From Trichostrongylus colubriformis (taxonomy: Eukaryota; Nematoda; Chromadorea; Rhabditida; Trichostrongylidae), in NCBI GenBank assembly GCA_963978905.1, contig OZ022258.1, positions 29,392,716 through 29,456,715 on the forward strand: DNA of 64,000 nucleotides, read 5' to 3'. Positions 41,505 to 53,164 of the stretch are shown here, piece after piece (the first letter of the stretch is position 1; each line of letters starts with the position of its first letter). The position numbers and the translations under genes are program-made. The notes beneath the pieces are model-generated. The model made no database searches. It worked only from the letters and a program-made list of their open reading frames with translations, and was not told where the DNA came from.

Positions 41505-42040
41505 GTGCGCATCAGCAGTGTTGGCAGGTGGTTACACAATTACACCACTGCAGATGTTGTCCAGTTTATTGAGACTAGGGAACGCTTCGCATTATGCAGT
41601 GTTTGTGGTGATTCTGCTAAGCCGAAAAAAATTTCGACTTGTCGCTTGCTGAATCGAGAGATGTACAAGCTCGTGCACTGCAATGAGCCATTATGGAAGG
41701 ACATGCAAAAAACAGTGCGTTACTTCTAAAGCTGTTAAGAACTTCAACATCGTGTGTTGAAAGTAAGCCGGAGGCCAAATTCCAGTTTTGCATAGTGTGT
41801 GCGAAGATTTCAAAGAGGAAGAGATAAAGGTGAGGTCTTTATTTGACCCATACGGGAAATTCATAACACAGCGATAGCCTCACTTATTTTCAATTTAGGT
41901 TGTGGTACACATGAGCAGAGAAATGCTGTAAAGGTTGAAAGGCCTACATATGCCTACAATGTAACTCCATATTTGTTTACCGAAGCCAGCTCATTGGGCA
42001 GTCAGCGAAAGAGAATGGGATGTGTACAAGTCCGTCGTGC
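41505..42040 (+). pseudogene. decayed relative of the zinc-finger tyrosine recombinase gene
   Basis: On the plus strand, near 41772, KPEAKFQFCIVC matches the zinc-finger exon of the gene at 17434, then jumps by deletion to KDFKEEEIKVR and the following donor-like gtgagg. At 41905-42030 an acceptor-like tttag-ttgtg is followed by a frame matching the third exon (VHMS, then SQR-W-like residues) with frameshifts and stops. A 74-codon frame at 41505-41729 with CSVCG precedes it and may be another relic part. The copy lacks the catalytic domain. Confidence 0.65.
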
Positions 42041-42559
42041 TATAATATTTTCTATTGTATGTCTGTAATTGTCTGCAAATACATTTTTGTACATAACTCT
42101 GTATGACATTTGTGCTGAATCCTCTCCACCGTAAATGAACTCATTTAGACCACATAAGTCAATGCAGATCAAGAGATAAAAAGTTTTACATTCATTGCGT
42201 TTATTACAGATTGGTTTCAAGAAAACACTGAAAATACAAGGCACAAACACTGAGAAATGATGAGATCATTGATTCAGCAAACTCCATTGCAGCACATGGA
42301 AGACTCCCTTTCCAAGGCACAGGAGCTTTCGATCTGAATGAAGGCTGAAACTTGAAACCATTGGAAAATGACAAAAATGCTACAAAATAGACATTAGAAG
42401 ACCTCTAGTGAAAACAGATTTCAATTCGAAAAATAAACCCCCGGGGATTCTATTTTTATCACATAGTCCCACATCACAAAGAGAAGTCACCATTACTTCC
42501 CGTACCCCGCAATGCCTGTGAATGTGGACATTCCACTGCCGGTCGGAAAAGCGAATCGG
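42041..42559. other. no gene recognised
   Basis: No further recombinase similarity and no other signal. Confidence 0.3.
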
Positions 42560-43352
42560 ACTTGGTGACATTTGCTTTCCGACGCTCCTTATCGAATCTT
42601 ATCAACCTGTATCAAATTTGAATCACCCACCATCAATGTTCCCGTTACACTCTGCTAAACACCTATGAATGTCAGCGCCCGGGTCAACGCGAAAGACGAA
42701 ACCGACTTGACGACATTTACCTTCCGACGCTCCTTATCGAAACTCATCAATTGTTATCAACTTGGGTCATCCATCAATAGTGTTCCTGTTCTACCTTGCT
42801 AAACACCTATGAATGTCAGCGCTCCAGGGTCAACGCGAAAGACGAAACGCACTTGACGGCATTTGCCCTTTCACGCTCGTTATCATATCTTATCAACCGT
42901 TATCAACTTGGGTCATTCACCAACAGTGTTCCCGTTCCACCTTGCTGAACACCTATGAATGTCAGCGCTCTAGGGTCAACGCGAAAGACGAAACGCACTT
43001 GACGGCATTTGCCTTCCGACGCTCCTTATCGAATCTTATCAACAGTTATAGAGTTGGCTCACCCACTATTAATGTTCCCGTCCAATCCCACAAAACACCT
43101 ATGAGTGTCAGCGCTCTAGGACCAACCCGTTGCTGTCAATGTATAAACCGCGACGGAATTGATGACACCAGCCTTTCAATGTTCCTTATCAGCCCTTATA
43201 CTTCGAATCACAAGCCACTGGTGTTCTCGTGCTATTAGTCTCATTTGTGAAGTACGAGGCCCCGCCGATGCTGCGATGAGATACGAATTTTGTGGCAAAC
43301 ACAAGGACACACACAGACGTGCAATGACGTAGTACTCAGCGGATTATACAGG
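42560..43352 (-). mobile_element. microsatellite plus minisatellite element, locus 3 (reverse)
   Basis: About five units of about 145 bp (tccttatcgaatcttatcaa ... acctatgaatgtcagcgctc ... gggtcaacgcgaaa) are the reverse complement of the units at 9560-10270. They end at right with gagatacgaatttt, a CA/AC microsatellite (acacaaggacacacac) and cggattatacag, the inverse of the head seen at 9357 and 59291. So the full composite structure is present in reverse. Confidence 0.65.
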
Positions 43353-43980
43353 GTGCAGCAAAATTATTGACCGGTCACCTTGTCTTAACCCTCCTCTACG
43401 GGGACGGTAAAAGGCCGCTTAAATGGTCTTACCGTCGCATTGCATCAGCGACTACAGTCTGCCAGACACTGTTGATGTCTTGGAGGGCTCTACCCTGGTC
43501 GGCCAATGCTGGCACTATCGCTTTTGTTTAGGCGCTCCCAAAAGCTTTCGCATATATGTAGTTAGCGACGGCTACGACTATGGTTACCAGTAACTCCCAC
43601 CACACTCTATGACCACAGGGACTGAGAGGATGCGGTCTGAGCAACCAGAATTTCTCCCGAATCCAACTTGCACTGCATGATGTGCTACATCCACTGTTCG
43701 CGTGATGCACTCAGAGGCGGTAGTTGTAATGTAACAGAGGGGTCTGCACTGGTCTGGAGTCCTCCCAGAGGTAAGATGTCGTATGGATCGCAAGCACTGC
43801 ATAAACGTAATGCCCACCACCTTGAAAAAAGGCGGTCGAGATCCCATTGGCTCTGTAATTGTAGCACATTTCATGCTTCCAATAGCGGCCCGCATCATAA
43901 GGAAGAATCAGATTGATGATTTCCCGATGAGGTTTTACCAGTATGGCACATGGGTTGTCGATAGGTGCAGGTTAGGGTGA
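43353..43980 (-). pseudogene. possible Tc1/mariner-type transposase relic
   Basis: The left edge (acagggtgcagcaaaattat) looks like a mariner-type terminus. Minus-strand frames contain pieces suggestive of the C-terminal part of such transposases (a WIREKFWLLRPH-like segment followed by a tryptophan-rich part), scattered over frames with stops. This is a weak motif-level call. Confidence 0.3.
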
Positions 43981-44500
43981 TTCTTTTTATGAGAAATCTA
44001 CAAGAGTCTCATCAACAATTCTCAGATATGAAGTGGGAGTGCTATGGTTTCAAAGAGCTTGTCGATTCTCCCTCACTCTATTCATCTTCACCGGTGTTTC
44101 TAGAAACTTCTCTCAGAGGGCCGAAGACCGCATAGCTTGTTTGCAGCTGTATGATGTATGTAGCCTTTGTGTCTAGCCTCAGACTCCTCCTCTTTCGAGA
44201 AGGTCTTTCCACCGCATCGGATAGACTATGAGAGCTACCCAAAGGAGGAGCACAGCTGAAAGCACAGATGTGATAACTCTATTGTAGTACATCGTTTGGA
44301 AAAATTGGAAAAAATTGGAAAAATTGTATGCTTTTCTTCTTTGCTCACTTTTCACCTTTTGTTGATTGCTACAATTTTATTGAGGTGGTCATATATGGGA
44401 GGGGTTTCTTTGACCAATAGTGTAAAGTTGCGTTTGTGGGTCGGATGAGTTTGTGTTAGGAGGGATGTTCAAATGAGTTTTTTTTGCTGGGTTTTTGAGT
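43981..44500. other. no gene; second copy of the 6034 dispersed repeat at 44401-44500
   Basis: ttgaccaatagtgtaaagtt ... ttttttgctggg corresponds to 6034-6129. Nothing else recognised. Confidence 0.45.
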
Positions 44501-44591
44501 CCCTACAGAGCTTCCTTTTATTCCCCTACCTATGTACCTTTTACCTGAATGATGGGAGGTCTCGCCTAGACATGAAATGCTGCTGATGTTC
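44501..44591 (+). repeat. 90-bp direct repeat (partner 45606-45697)
   Basis: gtccctacagagcttcc ... aaatgctgctgatgttc occurs at both positions with one or two differences, bracketing the TIR element and the 3' end of the transposase gene. Confidence 0.8.
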
Positions 44592-44594
44592 CTG

Positions 44595-45362
44595 TAGCGT
44601 CCCGAGCTCTTTGCGCTTTGGGCAAAATTTGTCGCTTTAACCGGTTCTTCAAAAAAATCGTAGCCAAAGAATTTCAAATTCACAATGTTTACAATATAAT
44701 TTCTCCAGCCGTAGTAATCGAAACGGAGTCAATCTCTGACGTCTCACGTCTCTAATTCTTATGTCGATGTCTTATCACTCCCGGTCTTGTTTCTCTAAGT
44801 TGTTTCACATTTCTAAGTTGTCAGTTTTGCATTGACTAACACACTAACACATTGGCGACGGTGCATTCTATCTTTTTCATTTCTGGAAGAAATATGGCAC
44901 CTATTCGGCTCATTTTGGTAACGTTACTACTTGACCATGGGAAAAAGTTCACATTTTCTGATTACAATACAATCATGAAGTTGCTGTACAGCTCTGAGAG
45001 AATGCTGCATTGCGCTCAACCCCAACCTAACCTACTTGTAAACTAATCGGCGGGGACGATTTTTCGGGAGCACAAAAAGGCCATATTCTTTGCAATGAAC
45101 ATTGCACTGTTGCCAAAGTGTTAACCGTTCTTTAAGAATTGCTTAGTAACCCTAATACGTGGTGAACTCATGATACCAATGTAATGAATGTTAACCGTTC
45201 TTTAAGAATTGCTTAGTAACCCTAATACGTGGTGAACTCATGATACCTGGAGAAATTATATTGTAAACATTGTGAATTTGAAATTCTTCGGCTACGATTT
45301 TTTTGAAGACCGGTTAAAGCGACAAATTTTGCCCAAAGCGTAAAGAGCTCGGGACGCTACAG
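44595..45362. mobile_element. 768-bp element with ~117-bp terminal inverted repeats
   Basis: The left end ctgtagcgtcccgagctctt matches the inverse right end ...agagctcgggacgctacag. The inverted arms extend about 117 bp with few differences. Inside, a 58-bp segment (gttaaccgttctttaagaat ... gaactcatgatacc) is tandemly repeated at about 45120 and 45189. No protein is encoded. The element abuts the 3' end of the transposase gene, but a matching terminus on the other side of that gene was not found. No clear target duplication. Confidence 0.7.
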
Positions 45363-45366
45363 GGTG

Positions 45367-48300
45367 CTATCCCTTTTGTAAGGCCTCTCTGAGTGTTACA
45401 AAAGGGTCGCCGGTCCGCATCTCCTGCAGAAGTACACAGCATTCGTTGGTCCATGAATCGAAAGCGAACAATATCACTTTTCCGAATACTGCATTGTCGT
45501 TTACTTCCAAATACACATATTCCTGCGTCGTATCCATGGCCCTTTTGTTGTAAACCGCAGATGAGTACACCTTGCCTCCTTTACGCATTCGTGAACTGAA
45601 ACAGTCCCTACAGAGCTTCCTTTTTATTCCCCTACCTATGTACCTTTTACCTGAATGATGGGAGGTCTCGCCTAGACACGAAATGCTGCTGATGTTCTAT
45701 TAGCAGGTCCTCGAATGACATCGTATATGATCGCGGCACGTACCAATCGTCATCAAGCATGATACAGCCCGTAGAACGTCTAACAGATAATTTGTTAAGT
45801 ATACCACCATTGCCACAACCAGTCTTTCCTAAGTACATGTAACCTGACCTGGATGTTTCATCTGCTTTGACTTTTGCTTACAAGCGGTCCATGAATACAT
45901 TGCTCACCAACTGGGTGTCCTTGTTCAGCCTGTCCACCATATGTTTATAGAGGAAAAAACTAGAAACCGAAGATATTTCGGTGTAAAATGTGGTCGCGAA
46001 TAGAAGGACTGCGAATTGTGCATACTTCTCAACGACAGTGTCCTCGACATTCGTTGTACATTGGGTAATGCGAAGTTGTAACCGTCGATGCATGCATTCG
46101 GAAGAACTAGCACTCCAATGGTATGGTGTTCCCACGTCACAAAGGTCTCCCAGGATTTCATGATCGATGAGGCACTGCAGATTTAACTGTTGTAACACCA
46201 TCGCACACTTGAAAGCAACCTTTTTGGAAACTACTACAGTACTCACATGAACTTTCAACGTGAACAAAGTCGGTTCGATGGCGTACCACAGGAACTTCAT
46301 GGACTTCGCTAAGTCTTGCACCACTTCGAAATCCGAAACGAGCATTTCTGATCTCTTTTCTAGGACCCGCACGAGGATCCAGTATGCCAGCACTGCGACG
46401 GCACCTACCGGCTCTGCACAAACATTCAGTGCAGCTGCTAGTGGGAATGCAACGAAGGACAGCTAGAATTTGCCAAAGTAAAGCAAGAAATCTTGAAAAT
46501 CTACTAGAGAATATGCTTGAACATCCTTCACTTACAGCATCCTTCTCAGACCCCGTCGTACAAGGGAGATCTTCTATCCCAAGAATGAACTTAGAAGCGT
46601 AGGTGTAATTGCGCGTGGTTGCAATAATGTGACGGAAACTCTGTAGACTCTGGGAGCGAATCTTCATTACTGCCACGCGGCTGTACACCGAAAACATGGC
46701 TGAAGTAATTGCTTAACACTCTCATGGGGAACAGTAAAGAACAGTCGACTGAGTCACCTTTGAAAAGGTCACATGTGATTCCTTCTGAGATCACATGTAG
46801 AGCATCCGGTATGCAATTATTCAACGACAAGATATCCATCATCTGCGTCCGCCCTATATGAAAGGTACCTTGTGTGTTTGTTCCGTTGAGTAATCGGATT
46901 GAAGGTAAGACATGAACAGTCACAGCTAACCTCTCATGCCTTGAGACGATGAAGTAGTAAATGTGCGACGGTCACCCGGGAAAGGGAACCTGGGGAACCA
47001 AATCATTCGATGACCAGCCCTTTCACCAGGAAAAGTACACAGATGACAACCATGCAATGATTGCCAGCGGGGCAAGTCGTACAGCGTCTTCAAAGCCTGC
47101 AACACTAAGTGCTATAGGGATCTCCTTCGTCATTGCCAAAACTGCAAAACCCACGCCAAAGTCAATGACACCATTTGCCAGTATGGGAGTGCATAACCAC
47201 GTACAGTCATCGTTTTCGTTTACCACAGGGATTCCACTCTCTCTCAACTGTATAAGTTCTTGCCGAAGACTGAAAGGTGACAGCTGCTCCTCATTATAAC
47301 AATCGAGCACATCCAACAGAGACATAAGTCACAGACCGTGAGAAAATTTCTGTCAGAAGTTGTTCGGTGGGAGGTTTCCGTGTGAATGTGATACCCGCCA
47401 TGATAACATTCTCGAACTTATTCTTCTCCTTGAATGGCAGCCCTTCGAGACGGATGTATATGGGCCAGGCTTCGGACCTCAGTGTGAGCATTATGATAAA
47501 CAGGGAAAAGACAACCAGACTTAAGCGAAACTATGACACCGTGAGAGCTTCTTGAACTTGACACCGTCAAAATTGATAGTCAATAAAATGTTGATCTTCC
47601 GTTCCTCAAAACCCGACCGCATTTCAATGAGCCGCTGGTACTTGGGAAACGAATGGTTCTCACTTCGCTCGACACGTTCTACCTGTAACTAATTGCGGAA
47701 TACGCATAAAAGGGTTATGTAGTCCGGAGCAAGTGCCTACCCCTTGGCCGTGGTGGATTTGTCTGTGAACGCTTATGATACTCGGAAGGACTCTCTCAAG
47801 AATCAACGACAGCTGCGGCGCAATATCCAGATGGTAAACAGTGGTTCTCTTCATGATTCTGCACCGCTTCGGAAAAACACTAAATTCAATATGGCTAAAA
47901 CCTGATGATGATTACAGTTAAACACATCAATGGACAAACCCTTGAAGCGGGTATGACTTATTTTCACAAACAGCCTTCGCACCACCTAAGCGTGAGCTGC
48001 ACTGGTTGCAGTAGTATGATTTCCTGTGAGCGAATCGCCTTTCCGCCTCATACAGAGCCTTCTTCACTGATTTGCCAATCTTACATACATCCCTAAGAAT
48101 ATTATTTGCGTCTGTATGTGTGTGTAGTGCTGTATTAGTTATTGTTAAAGGGGGGACGGGGGAACAAACATCATCAAACAACATCAAAAGCAAAGCATGC
48201 AAAAAATTAGAAAAAAAACAAAAGCATGCAAAAAAGTAAAAAAGAAAAGCATGTAAAAAACACAAAATCATCCAAAGACACCACCAGATAATTTTTACGG

Positions 48301-49585
48301 CCCATTATATTTCTCTATCATCATTGATGCTATCATCCCCACCATCAACCGAAAGCACACAGAGCATTGTGGAAAACCGAAATCATCACAAGAATCATAT
48401 ATGAAATTTTGCAACTCAAATTTCATTCAATTTCATCCATGTTGACATGCCTACTGTTTCTTTCATCTGCTCCGTCACTACCCCCAGTAGTGGTGTCTTG
48501 AGATGGCTCATTGAAAAAAAAATCACAGCCTACTATGTCAATAAAAGCATCAGAAATATCACTACTTTCTAAGTATCTCCGGAATATGTAAGTCCTAAAT
48601 CTTATCTTAACCTATCCTAAACGATCCTATCCTGAATCGTCAGAAACATCACTGCATTCTTATCTCTCCGGACTATGTAAATCCTTAATCCTATCTTGAC
48701 CTATCCTATACGATCCTATCCTAATTCATCAGAAATATCACTACTTTCTAAGTATCTCTGGAATATGTAAGTCCTCAATCCTATCTTAACCTATCCTAAC
48801 AAAAAAGCGAATAAAAGCTTAACTGACCGGTTCTGGAAGGGACACATCAGTTATGGCCGTGCAAAAATCATCCAAAAAACTTGCCATTTCCTCGCTAATG
48901 CCAAAGTGCAATTTGAATATGGTAGCATACAATAATTTTTGTTCATGGGCTGAAAAACAAACGTTCGCAAGACTTGACGTGATAGGCGACTGAGCCACAC
49001 ATGAGTAAAGAATGAGACACACAAATGGGGACACGAAATCCTTGCATCATTCTGCTGGACAATAACTTCGCCTCGAACCTCTTCTACGGAATCTTCCTCA
49101 ACGTTCTCTCGATATTCAGCGCTGCCAGGCTCACCAGTGCCTTCGCGCATGTCATTTTCCTCCCCTTCCTCCCAGCCGTTCCCTCCCGGATTCAGCTCAG
49201 CCAACTGTTGAGCCAAGTGTCTCACTGGTTCTACAAATGATAGAAAGTACTGGCCACAGAGAGTTACCCCATCATCGAGAAAATGTTCAACATTCCCACC
49301 AGCCATAATTCTCAAGGAACGACTTCTTTCAGCGGCTTTGGCACCTTCCTCGGCGGCTCCTCTGATACGGTGGGTTCCTCTGTGTGGTCGCAAGAGCTCG
49401 AAGAACTTTCGACCAGTCGTCTGCGGCTCATGATAGGAGGATGCTACACCTACGCCCTTTTCTGTCACAATTAAATCAACTTGAACATTAGCGCCATCAC
49501 AAGCAACTAAAATGGTGGAATAAAATGAAGTACTTGCGGTTACAAAACCGGAATGATATAAGTGATTTACAAATCGGCTAGGCAT
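45367..49585 (-). CDS. KDZ/Tnp2-like DDE transposase gene (multi-exon, partly assembled)
   Basis: Minus-strand segments in order: an acidic N-terminal region (49585 to about 49040), an FKLHFGISEEM exon (48949 to about 48830), a zinc-ribbon-like YYCNQCSSRLGG (about 48060), LLTINFDGVKFKKLS (about 47570, candidate first catalytic Asp), AGITFTRKPPTE (about 47400), GVIDF joined to a GCHLCTFPGE knuckle (about 47160-47040), IPDALHVISEGIT (about 46800, candidate second Asp), a WSASSSECMHRRLQL region (about 46110, candidate Glu) and a C-terminal part at 45838-45367. This order is that of KDZ/Tnp2-like transposases common in nematodes, recalled rather than searched. Several introns are evident, but not all junctions were resolved and some parts may be damaged. 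Confidence 0.6.
48165..48265. repeat. short A-rich aaagcatgcaaaaaa repeats
   Basis: Three spaced copies of aaagcatg(c/t)aaaaaa within an A-rich stretch, inside an intron of the transposase gene. Confidence 0.55.
48548..48800. repeat. tandem repeat, unit about 90 bp, ~2.7 copies
   Basis: tcagaaatatcactactttc, ggaatatgtaagtcct and cttaacctatcctaa recur near 48548, 48640 and 48727. It lies in an intron of the transposase gene. Confidence 0.75.
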
Positions 49586-49673
49586 TTATTCTTCAGAAAA
49601 GAACAATCACAACAGGAGCCGTCTAGCAAGATAATTGTTGTGCGAGTTAGTCAGGCTTGCTTGGTATCATACT

Positions 49674-50296
49674 CTACTCTGAGTCCGCGGTCACAAAGGG
49701 GTATCTGGAGTGAGAGTACTGGATAGTGCATTTTGGAAAGACTTTCCGAACTGCATCTACACACCTAAACAAATCGGACTCTAGCCCTATCCAAACAGCT
49801 CGCAAGGAGATAACCTTCAAACATGCGCACTGTGTCAAGGGCTTGCTCAGATACATCTGCTCGATGTTAGCGCATTGCCATCCCAACATGTACTGCAGAT
49901 CCAGTTTCAAAAACCTAAAAGACACCCGCTTAGACAAAAAAGGTTCTGAGGCCGGTAGTATGAGAAAGGAGCAGCACCTGTTCTCTCTGCAATCCAAGTA
50001 AGTGATAGCTGGAAGCTTCTCTGCCAAGATAACCCATGGGTGGACCAACTGGTTGTGACGAAGACAAACATACTAGACGTGGGTGTTGCCAGGGCGGATG
50101 CTCTCCAAGTCCTGATCGGTCAGCTCACAACTTTCGAGGTGCAGCGTCTACAAATGCGAGAAGATAAGGGGATAAATTTTCTATCCTCTCCAGCTTCTAC
50201 CTCCAACTGACGGTAACTCCATAGGTTTCGAAGCGCTCCAACGGCAGCCGCGTTGTCGTTCCTTATCTCCAGATCAACTACTGGTCCGAACAACAT
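49674..50296 (-). CDS. leucine-rich-repeat (F-box-like) gene fragment
   Basis: Exon 50296-50201 (32 codons, ATG start) joins in phase 0 to an exon from 50147 coding TLHLESCELTDQDLESI, a typical leucine-rich repeat strand-turn. A third frame (about 50048-49674) has LPAITYLDC and a C-terminal region ending at a TAG. The junction between the second and third parts could not be made with a normal intron. The composition is like nematode F-box/LRR proteins, but no F-box is present in this piece. It may be a partial or decaying gene. Confidence 0.4.
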
Positions 50297-50608
50297 CTAT
50301 AGCTAGGGGCTATAGCTAGGCACCGCATTGAATAAGGATTAGGTAAGGAGTACACAATACATGTAGGTAGACATATACAATTCATGTATTAAATGGATGA
50401 ATGATGATGAATAATGCTAAGGGTATTACGTAAGTATAACACACCCGCTCACATGTGTATTTGCGTACTCCCCCAACTACCGTAACCCGACGCCTAGTAA
50501 ATTGACTCCAGAGGGATATTGTCTACTCTCGACGCATCTTAGGCCGGATGCGATTGCGTCCCCGGGTTGACTACAGTAACCAATTAAACAGCGCGAACCT
50601 GCCCAACC

Positions 50609-51211
50609 CATTTCGCACGTCATAGATACCATTCGCGTGCAGCAGTGTGCACCCAACTGGTTTCTAATTTGTATTCTTAAAACCACTTAGGACAAAGTCG
50701 AATCAGTTCATTACACTGTAGGTTCACTCCAGTTCATACATAAAATCAAATCAAATAGATCGTTACGTTTTCAATTTCAGTGAGTGCTTACTGTAGGTTT
50801 ATCGTTTCTCCTAGATGTTATCCACGTTTTCTGTGGCACGGACAAAGAAAATTCAAACTAAGTAGGTGAAATTGATCAAATTGACAGTACTGACTGAGAA
50901 AAGTTCTTTTCTGAGGTCAGTCAGTACTGTCAATTTGATCAATTTCATCTATTTAGTTTGAATTTTCTTTGTCCGTGCCACAGAAAACGTGGATAACATC
51001 TAATCTAGGAGAAACGATAAACCTACAGTAAGCACTCACTGAAATTGAAAACGTAACGATCTATTTGATTTGATTTTATGTATGAACTGGAGTGAATCTA
51101 CAGTGTAATGAACTGATTCGACTTTGTCCTAAGTGGTTTTAACAATACAAATTAGAAACCAGTTGGGTGCACACTGCTGCACGCGAATGGTATCTATGAC
51201 GTGCGAAATGG
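50609..51211. repeat. 603-bp near-perfect palindrome (arms ~290 bp, 19-nt spacer)
   Basis: The left arm 50609-50897 and right arm 50917-51211 are inverse copies with only a few substitutions and one 5-nt indel. The spacer itself contains AGAAAAG-TT-CTTTTCT. The outer about 60 bp (ccagttgggtgcacactgct) are related to the repeats at 10905-11150 and 55048. If transcribed, it would form a very long double-stranded RNA. Probably a foldback element or MITE; no target duplication was evident. Confidence 0.9.
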
Positions 51212-51660
51212 CTTCGATGAAAAGGGACTGTCTATACCTATACACAGATGCTTTTTTTAAAACGTCTCTCCTATGTATTTTTCCGATTTGAAAGCTCGGC
51301 TGAGAGCATGAGAAGGAAAATTTTAAGTTGATTCGATACACAACGATGATCCTGTCGATCAAACCCATTCTATGTTACAGCGACATTTGCATCTATTCGG
51401 TAATGATCAAAATGAAGGTATATCACTGTATATATGTTCGATCGAATGTTTGGCCACAATTTGCTCCATTTCGCTGGCTATCAAACTGTGTACCAAGAAA
51501 TCTTCACAGAAGGTACGTGCATTTCCTATGCTACTCAGACAGGGTGTTATGATAGTCATCGTATTGTTATCTCAAATTCGTCGTCGAGGAGCGTTAAACG
51601 TCACAGTAATAACGATTGACACAGTATGTAAGACATTCAGAGAAAAAAAATGGAGTCTGA
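51212..51660. other. continuation of dispersed repeat, no gene
   Basis: The first about 60 bp (cttcgatgaaaaggg ... atgctttttt) resemble 10973-11012. The remainder has short frames only. Confidence 0.35.
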
Positions 51661-51662
51661 AA

Positions 51663-51693
51663 CGCCCGGCGGCAGCTGGGCGATACGACTGGT
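51663..51693 (+). mobile_element. Helitron-like 3' end
   Basis: CGCCCGGC-GGCA-GCTGGGCG forms a hairpin with one mismatch, followed by atacga and CTGG|T (51689-51693). The block shares cgcccggcggcagctggg and gactggt with 60651-60682 and the gactggt end with 5740. Confidence 0.45.
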
Positions 51694-52055
51694 AGAGGAT
51701 ATTGCGTGTAAATTCTATGGCACATGTTTATGCCTTTGATCAAGCTCCAAACGATGCCCAACTTGCTGTGGCAAATTGAGACCCACTTTGAGGAATGCCT
51801 GATGGCTGCGCTTGATAAGGGGTTTATCAAGAGCTTCGATGCTATCTTGACCACTTCTATTTCATCAACATTGCTAGTATGAAAGGCAACGGGTGCGGTT
51901 AAGGTGGAGCTGTTTTGGCACTGAATTATCTTAACATCCATCATCTTGATTGCGAAATTAAGAGTCAGCGGTGTAACGGGAGTATTCGGTATGGATCCTA
52001 CGAGGATAGCAACAGGCAACAGATACGTTGCAGGTCTTGCGAGCAACTTATGCAA
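51694..52055 (-). CDS. possible exon with signal-peptide-like start
   Basis: A minus-strand frame opens at 52055 with a hydrophobic N-terminal stretch and N-x-S/T sites and stays open to the Helitron-like end. No supporting splice sites or family resemblance were found, so this is a tentative call. Confidence 0.2.
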
Positions 52056-52790
52056 TGAGCAAGTTGGTGTGCCTATACAGCAAAGCGTGAGTCATTCAGG
52101 TCAGTGAAGCAGTGAAACAGAATTGCTATTCGTTTTCAACCTCTAACTAGATCTAACCTTCAAACAGTGCAGATGAGCTATTGTTGTGGTATTACAAGGC
52201 ACCACCTTCAGTCATTTAGGAGCATCTTCAAGTGAATAAATCAGCAACGTAGGCAAAAGACCCACCCCATAAACTTTTCTGGTTAGCAGCATCTTTCAAG
52301 GTGACCTAGCAAGTAGAGACACCGTTAGTCGCACTTTGGGGGGTGGGGGTGATTGCGCCAAAAATCCGCGTGGCAGCCCACGGCGAGCGGCGGGCGAGTC
52401 CGAGTTGGATTACATCGTTTCAGGAAACCTGCACATCTAACATGGCGATCGTATCCGATCCTAAGGTGCGACAGCGCAGGCGGTCGCGTGCGCATCGTTG
52501 CTGGGGCGCGCCAAACGTTTTGAAAAATGAGGGATGGAGTGGCGCCGTAGAGATTTCAACATAAATGCCGAGATCTAGTCACATTTATACTCTGCCTCAT
52601 GTAGTTTGCTACATCATGCGCTATCAAAAGTCTAGATGTGGGGAGATTTTTCTGTTCCTTTCAATACCTCAATATCCGATCACCAATGATCAGCTAATGA
52701 TAGTACGAAAAGGGTCTGAAGAACTGACGTTTCACGACTTTCCTTGTTGAAAAATCAAACACTTTGAAGACTCTGTTTTGCGATTGCGAT
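52056..52790. other. no gene recognised
   Basis: It contains a G-rich tract near 52337-52350 and a GC-rich part at 52370-52530 without recognised coding. Confidence 0.3.
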
Positions 52791-52984
52791 TTTTGTTATG
52801 CCACACGAGGTTTTTAAGTGGAACCTTTATTCGTGGCCCAACGTTTCGACCGTTTCGTCTTCTTCACAGGTCTGAAGATGGCTTGAAGCTCATGATTTGT
52901 CAAGTACCCGAACAGACGCCTCCTTCCCTCTAGCGTTTACTACATCATTTCCGAAAAGCTCCTGAACAACCCAGTAACATGACA

Positions 52985-53085
52985 ACAAACTCACCGATGG
53001 TTCCACCGCTTGTGGGGAGGAACCACAAGCGATGGAACCATCGGTGAGTTTGGTTCCTCCCCACGAGCGGTGGAACCATCGGTGA
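52985..53085. repeat. palindromic repeat cluster
   Basis: actcaccgatggttccaccg and its inverse occur around a repeated gtggggaggaacca/tggttcctccccac core, giving two overlapping inverted copies and one direct copy within about 100 bp. Confidence 0.8.
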
Positions 53086-53164
53086 CCGAAATGGATGAGT
53101 GTTTTCGGTTATTAAATGAGCAATCGCTAAGCACGGTTGGTTACCATACCTTAACACTCAGGTC

